Below, piece after piece: positions 58,409 to 64,000 of a stretch of DNA of 64,000 nt (position 1 is the first letter of the stretch; the number at the start of each line of letters is the position of its first letter). Under the pieces are notes generated by a model, which saw only the letters and a program-made list of their open reading frames with translations, did no database searches and had not been told where the DNA came from. The stretch covers positions 1,199,470 through 1,263,469 of the forward strand of contig NW_006763292.1 in the NCBI RefSeq assembly GCF_000218685.1, written 5' to 3'. Position numbers and translations under genes: made by a program. Origin of the DNA: Serpula lacrymans var. lacrymans S7.9. Lineage: Eukaryota > Basidiomycota > Agaricomycetes > Boletales > Serpulaceae.

Positions 58409-61223
58409 GTGTGTGGAAAACTTTTGAAAACACTGCAAGGTGTCATGGCTCACCTATCAATATCAGTGATGTGTGCTTGGTATAGGAAAGGAAAGAGGAG
58501 AGAACTTGAGGCAGACAACCTCCTGAACAAGTAGTATTTGATGAAGTCAACTTGGATGAAAATGTTTAAAATCAAGAAGACTATGACTCAGATGGGTCAG
58601 AAGATATATTCCTCAACAGCTTACAAGAACCATATAAAAATTGCAAGACAACACCCAGGATAACTTGAACCCTGACTCAGAGATGCAGGCTGGCAGTTTA
58701 CATCACCCAACTCCCTGCACTTCAATCTGGATGACAATGATGATGATGAAAGTGTAGTGGAACAAAATAAGAATGCTGGCAAGGTTATAAGGGTGGATCT
58801 GAATGCTCCTAATAAATGGAGGGAGAGTTTTCACCAGTTTAATCAAGATGATGATGAGATGGATGTTGATCTTCCAGATGATAAATGGGCTCTATTTTCC
58901 ACAGAATTGGATTAGAAATTTGCACATTGGGCATTGCAGGAGGGAGTTGGTCAGAAATCTCTTGACAGATTACTGGCAATTCCTGAAGTGAGTGATGCCT
59001 CCGCACTTTGATTCATGTTTTATGTTAACTGACCTCCAACCTTTACAACAGCTTTTCCAGATACTGTGCCTTTCTTATCAAAATAGCAAAAGCCTTCTAA
59101 AAATTATTGACTCCAAAATTTTTAAAAGGGCCAAATGGCACTCAAAATATCTACACTTTGATGATCATCCAGAAGAAAAACACCTTATACAATATAGAGA
59201 CCCCTTATAAGCCATTGCATCTTTGTTGGGCAATCCAGCACATGCAAGAGACATAGTCTATAAACCCTCAAAAATATTCACAAACAGCAACAGGGATGAT
59301 TGTATATTCAATGAGATGTGGGCTGGAAAATGGTGGCATTCTGTACAGGTTAATATATTCATGCCAATGGTTGCTTTCTGAATTTCATACTTATTTCTTT
59401 GATTTTAGGCTCTTTTACCTCAGGGAGTATCTGTTGCTCCTGTTATAATAGCAACAGACAACACTCAGTTGACTCAGTTCTCAGGCAACAAGTCTGCATA
59501 TCCGGTGTATCTTACACTAGGCAATATACCCAGCTCTATTAGGTGCAAACCCTCTCAGCACGCTTGTGTACTTATTGGATATCTGTCTGTCAATAAATTG
59601 GTGAAAAAAGGCTTGACAACAAAGGAGAAGACAGCATGTGTTCAAAGACTTTTCCATGCCTCAGTACAGATGATTTTTGAGCTACTTATTGAGGCTGGAT
59701 GTAAAGGAACGGAGGTTACAGGTGGAGATGGTGTAGTGAGAAAACTTCACCCTATTCTTGCTTGCTATGTTGCCGACTATCCAGAGCAATGTCTGGTGAC
59801 TTGCTCAAAGTATGGAATATGTCCCCAGTGTAGGTGTCCAGCAACAGACCTTGAAAATAAAGCAGCTGGGGAACCTAAGATATCTGACTGGACTCTCTCT
59901 ATTATTAATCAAGCCTCATCTTTAAAGTCAAGAAGGGAACTTTTTGATTAATGTATGGATAAATATGTATCTGGAGGTGTTTACAGGCTATTTTGGGAAG
60001 GATTTCCCTACTGTGATATTCATCTTTGCATTACCCCCAATGTCTTGCATCAGTTATATCAAGGTGTCGTTAAACATCTCATCTCATGATGCCAAGATTT
60101 TATGGGTACAGAGGAACTGGATACAAGAATATGCACTTTACCTCCTGCATATGGATCAAATCATTTCAAAAATGGCTTATTGGCTCTTTCTCATCTGGAG
60201 GCAAAAGAAAAAATATGGCCAAGGTACTTTTAGGATGCCTTGTAGGAAAACTCCTCAAGCAGGCAATTATTGCAATTAGATCACTTTTGGACTTCATTCA
60301 CATTGCTCAGCAATACAATCCTTGGATATCTATCAGATGTTCTTAAAATATTTCATCAAAACAAAGCAATTTTTGTCACTCTGGTTGTTAGAGAAAATTT
60401 GAATATTGCTAAATTTCACTCTCTATTGCATTATGTTGACTCTATTCACTGGTTTGCGGCTACAAATAACTACAACACAGAAATGTTTGAACATTTCCAC
60501 ATAGACATGGCCAAGGATGCATAGAGAGCATCAAATCATAGAAATGGGCATCCACAAATGACCACCTGGCTAACAGGAAAACAAAAAACTGCGTGGTTTG
60601 AATGTGATCATTGGTCTTTACAAAATAGACCAGTTCTACATCAGCAAAATATTCTCCAGAATCTATCTGCCTTAGGTATTAAAATAGCCATAGTATCTCC
60701 TCTTCCATGACAACCCCTTTAATCAATTCAACAAAACCACCAATGTCATGGCTTGATATGTGATATCAAGGAGTTTCTGAATTGCCAAATGCATGGTCAG
60801 CCAGGTTATATGTCCAGAAATCAAGTCAATATTGCAAATCTCCCAATTGATTCACTTGATATATTTATTAGTTTTAGATTCACTCCAATTCACCTTGGAG
60901 ATGATGCTAGTGCAAGTGTAAAGTACGAAGTCATCAAAGCAAGACCTAGGTCCAAAGGAAATACCCCACAGTTTGATAATGTTGTTGTATTAGACTCATT
61001 AGAAGCAGAGTCAACAGGCGTTGCTAGTAATATTCTTCTCTAATTTCATAATCAGTTTCAAGTCGTGAATTAATGACATAGGTACACATATTGGAAGAGT
61101 TAAAGTAATATTCAAGCTCCCTGCCATTTCTCATGGTGGTTCTGTTGGTATACCAAAACATTGGCCCAAAATTCCATTAGCATACATTAAATGGTACACC
61201 AAGTTGAAAGGTAGTGCAGATGC

Positions 61224-61543
61224 TGTTAGTTTTGGTGATTCTGCACCTTTGTGCTACCTATATATTTTCATTCCTTTCTCTATCTATTCTTCTATCATTC
61301 ACTATTGATTATGTTCTCTATTATTTCGCCTTTGTGGCTGCTTTGTTTACCTTTGTTTACAAAACTTCGGACAGTACTGCAGAGTCCAATGCTTCCTATT
61401 CTCTAGTTACTCACATTGGACTCTAGGTACTGTATACCTGTTATACTCTCTAATAATTTAGTTACTCACATTGGACTCTAGTTCCAGTCCCTGATTGCTC
61501 TCAGCAAGTGGCTAGACACTTCCTTCAAGCTTTGTTCTTAATA
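61224..61543 (+). mobile_element. solo LTR, family A (320 bp), TSD GATGC
   Basis: TGTTAGTTTTGGTG to CTTAATA; perfect GATGC at 61219-61223 and 61544-61548. Same length as the copy at 153-472. Confidence 0.95.
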
Positions 61544-61699
61544 GATGCAGCTTATATAATGTATGTGGCTACAAAACCTGCACTTAGAGCTGATGGTACT
61601 CCACCAGCTTCCATAGTACTATTCAGCAGTATACAACAAGGCTGCCACTTGTTGCCTTTGTTTGGAAAAAATCACGTGCCTGCAAATTAACATAAGAAC

Positions 61700-62870
61700 T
61701 ATGCCAGATGCTGGGCATCAGACCTACATTATCAAGGTGTTTTATCCACAAACAGATGGACAAATAGAAAGACTCAACCAGGAGTTGGAAAAGTATCTCC
61801 GTATATCTATTGATGACAAACAGACAGATTGGGCCAAGTGGCTACAGATAGCCCAGTTATTTTTGTCAAACAGTCATTGGCTACAAGAAAAACACTATTT
61901 GAGGTTACAAGGTTGTACCTCCCCAGAATGGGTATAGTGTTGGTGATTCTGCACCTAGTTGTGCTATCTATTTTCCCTTCTTTCTAAATCACTTTCCACT
62001 TTATTCTTTTTGCTGTATTGTTCAGTATTCACTGAGCATTCTATAATTTTGCCTTTGTGGCTGATTTGTTTACCTTTGTTTACAAAACTTCGGACTAGTA
62101 TTGCAGAGTCCAGTATTCCTATTCTTTAGTTACTCATGCTGGACTCTAGGTACTGTACACATTCTGTACTCTCTGATAATATAGTTACTCATACTGGACT
62201 CTAGTTCTGTCCCTGTTAGCTCTCAGCAAGTGGCTAGACACTTCCCAGAAGTTCTCAATTGAACATATAGAACCTGGCAAGGGAAAGAACATGGCTACCA
62301 GGACTATGGTCAAAAATATGAAGTCTGTTCTAGACAAAATGTGCAAGGCACTATACAACACTGCAGAGCAGATGTAAGACAGGGCAGAGCGTAGATGCTC
62401 TAAGGCCCCTGATTACAAGGTTGGTGACCTGGTCTGGTTAAACACCGACCACTTAAAAGCAAAAGACTGGCAGTCTAGAAAACTGACCAAAAAGTGAATT
62501 GGCCCTCATTGGATTAAGGGAGTCAATCCCAATACAGTGGAGCTGGAACTCCCAAAACAAATGAGGGTAGTACCCATGATCAACATTAACCGTGTAAAAC
62601 CCTACTAAGGGCCACTGCCGGGACAGTGCGTAAACCAGCCTAGACCGGTTATAGTCACCCAGGAAGATGAAGAAGAGTTTGAAGTTGAACAAGTGGTGGA
62701 TACATATTTGAAGCGTAGAAAATTAGAGTTTCTGGTCCTCTGGAAAGGCTATGGAGACAAGGACAGAATGTGGGAACCAAAAGCCTATCTGGACAATTCC
62801 CGCAATGTTGTTTGAGAATTTTATTCTAAGAATCCCTCAGCTCCTAAGAAGCTTAGAAGCATGAATGTAA
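61700..62870 (+). pseudogene. gypsy chromovirus integrase C-terminus and chromodomain
   Basis: FYPQTDGQIERLNQELEKYL with WAKWLQIAQLFL is the end of the integrase core. After the LTR 61938-62265 it continues PGKGKNMATRTMVKNMKSVL, YKVGDLVWLN, KLTKK-stop-IGPHWIKGVNPNTVEL (GPY/F-type domain) and ININRVKPY. The chromodomain VVDTYLKRRKLEFLVLWKGY, MWEPKAYLDN lies at about 62,685-62,830. In-frame stops occur at AEQM-stop, TKK-stop, KPY-stop and NVV-stop. Chromodomains direct integration of chromoviruses to marked chromatin. The 5' part of the element is missing. Confidence 0.9.
61938..62265 (+). mobile_element. family A-like solo LTR (328 bp), diverged, TSD TATAG
   Basis: TGTTGGTGATTCTGC to CTCAATTGAACA; perfect TATAG at 61933-61937 and 62266-62270. 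Removal restores RMGIEPGKG of the integrase. It ends CA where the other A copies end TA, so it is a separate subfamily. Confidence 0.9.
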
Positions 62871-62954
62871 ACCTTTCTAATTCTCTTTTTCAACCTATGC
62901 CTAATTATTTCACTACTACCTCCAGAACTTGGCCTCACCTGAAAGTCAAGTCTT

Positions 62955-63165
62955 TAGGGGGGAGGGGGGTGAGGGGGCGTTACAATACACAAATATCGGA
63001 CTTTTGACTTGTAGTCTCCTCTTTAACTTTCTTTCTCTTCTGGATACTTGTGCCATACAGCACTTTCCTTTGTTTTCAAGTCCCACTTGTATCTTCATTT
63101 TCTCATGCTACACAACTTCTAGCAACTGTATATTACACATGTATGTACTATTAGTATCATCATCT
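62955..63165 (+). mobile_element. polypurine tract and start of the chromovirus 3' LTR (family B)
   Basis: AGGGGGGAGGGGGGTGAGGGGG ends at 62977 and is followed by CGTTACAATACACAAATATCGGAC, a family B LTR start with TG changed to CG. Similarity continues weakly to about 63165 and then stops. This links family B LTRs to the chromovirus. Confidence 0.8.
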
Positions 63166-64000
63166 TCCCCTAGGGCCTGCTTTAGGCCCAATATCCTGAT
63201 GCATAGGTCTAAGGATGGGAGCTTCAAAAATGATAATTGCCAAGAAGAAGATATTGACAAGGAGATCTCTCTGAACTCTATTCCTAAATATCATTACCTG
63301 TGATTAACAAGTGATATTAGTATACTGTGCATTGAGGTAGGCAAAAGCCTCACTTGTGAACTGGAACTCATACAAAATATCCAGTCCAGTGCAATATTAC
63401 CTTCAAGTTCAAGTTTTGTCATTATGTGCCAATCTAATGTATGCATCATATAGCAAACACGGCACTGTACTAGTATGTAATAATAACTGTATTGAACACT
63501 GAGTAGTGCTAGTGGTGCTGACTGGTATGACTTAATATTGGAGAAACATTCCTTGAAAGCTGTTGTTGGACTCCAGAAAGTCACAATATTGTAACTAAAT
63601 GGTAACAAGTTCAAAATATGAGTATGGTTAATATTTGATTATTAGCCCACCAAAGTTGGATAGCCATGGTAGTACCTGTCATTGACATCATGCCACATTG
63701 GTTCACTCATCATATATTAGGTAAGCAAGGATGGCTGGTCAATCACCAGTAACTCCAACTTAAACTTGAAATTATTGGTGACTCCACTGTGACAAGCTTA
63801 GTTGGTAGTCCTGTCCGTGGTTCAAGATCATCATGGATAATGGTGTTAAAAACATAGTACAGGATTGTTGAATCCACCATATATATATTGATAGCAGCAA
63901 CTTGAACTTGGGGCAGAGCTTATCCACTAGCAGGCACTTGCTTGTGTCTTAAATGCCTGCTTACTTGCTGTTTGAGGCAGTGTGTTCAGGCCAGGTTCAA
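63166..64000. other. 0.8 kb without a recognised gene
   Basis: Short frames only; nothing recognised up to the window end. Confidence 0.25.

Larger units (their letters stand above)
57976..61690 (+). pseudogene. second Plavaka transposase, broken by two solo LTRs and stops
   Basis: ATG 57976 (MVDRTCPVCGKLLKTLQG once the LTR 58002-58408 is removed) gives an N-terminal zinc finger CPVC with HLSISVMC, then WYRKGKRREL. The rest: RRELVRNLLTDYWQF-like region near 58,950, FKRAKWHSKYLHFD (59150), NEMWAGKWWHSV (59310-59345), an intron, then VAPVIIATDNTQLTQFSG (first Asp), YPVYLTLGNIPSSIR, HASVQMIFELLIEAG, YVADYPEQCLVTCSKYG with CPQCRC, HLCITPNVLHQLYQGVVKH, LNIAKFHSLLHYVDSIHW, TNNYNTEMFEHFHIDMAKD. The C-terminus HIGRVKVIFKLPA to KLKGSADA is cut at 61224 by a family A LTR and resumes DAAYIMYVATKPALR to 61690. 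Stops at 59209, 59951 and 60522 are among several breaks. Homology then switches to gypsy. Confidence 0.82.

Noticed and set aside
61214..61426. 70-codon hydrophobic frame (LVLVILHLCATYIFSFL...) resembling a membrane protein; also at 270-542 and within 18589-19395
   Set aside because: It is the translation of the family A LTR and changes with each insertion site.

Overview
The window reads as nuclear DNA of a filamentous basidiomycete, most likely an agaricomycete. The signs are spliced genes with introns of about 50 bases, Plavaka-type DNA transposases, copia and chromovirus-type gypsy retroelements, proteins resembling the agaricomycete families DUF6532 and DUF6698, and a fungal-style TAF1 without bromodomains. 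Family names come from my recognition of sequence motifs; no database search was run.

Most of the window is a transposon graveyard. Retroelements are mainly present as solo LTRs, and many of these have a readable 5-base target duplication. I use letters for the LTR families: A (about 320 bp), B (about 405-455 bp, the LTR of the chromovirus at 61.7-63.2 kb), C (related to B), D (copia, about 215-235 bp), E (351 bp), F (640 bp, gypsy) and G (228 bp, carrying a tRNA-like cloverleaf).

Layout. 1-2.4 kb: broken copia pol with a family A LTR inside its RNase H. 2.5-9.9 kb: stretch bounded by inverted repeats shared with a Plavaka relic; it holds a TET/JBP-like dioxygenase gene and a DUF6532-like gene. 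11.4-15.1 kb: family B solo LTR and rearranged gypsy pieces. 16.1-21.8 kb: decayed copia element with five later insertions, one of them an LTR inside an opposite LTR. 22-28 kb: remnants of Tnp2/Plavaka-type transposons and LTRs. 28.1-28.9 kb: degenerate 54-bp minisatellite that changes orientation. 30-33.2 kb: unrecognised gene cut by two solo LTRs. 33.3-35.1 kb: family F LTRs. 35,433-35,532: assembly gap.

35.5-41.4 kb is a small host-gene island: a spliced gene of unknown function (+) and TAF1, the largest TFIID subunit (-), arranged tail to tail. 42.4-43.9 kb holds a DUF6698-like gene. 45.7-50.5 kb is a nearly full Plavaka transposase broken by a family E insertion. 53.1-57.7 kb is a host-like gene interrupted by a palindromic copia insertion with an LTR and primer-binding site at both ends. 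58-61.7 kb is a second Plavaka transposase broken by two solo LTRs. 61.7-63.2 kb is the 3' end of a chromovirus with a chromodomain, itself carrying a family A-like LTR.

The host genes that look able to act are TAF1, apart from one apparent frameshift, its convergent neighbour and the DUF6698-like gene. The rest mainly records successive insertions whose order can be read from the nesting.
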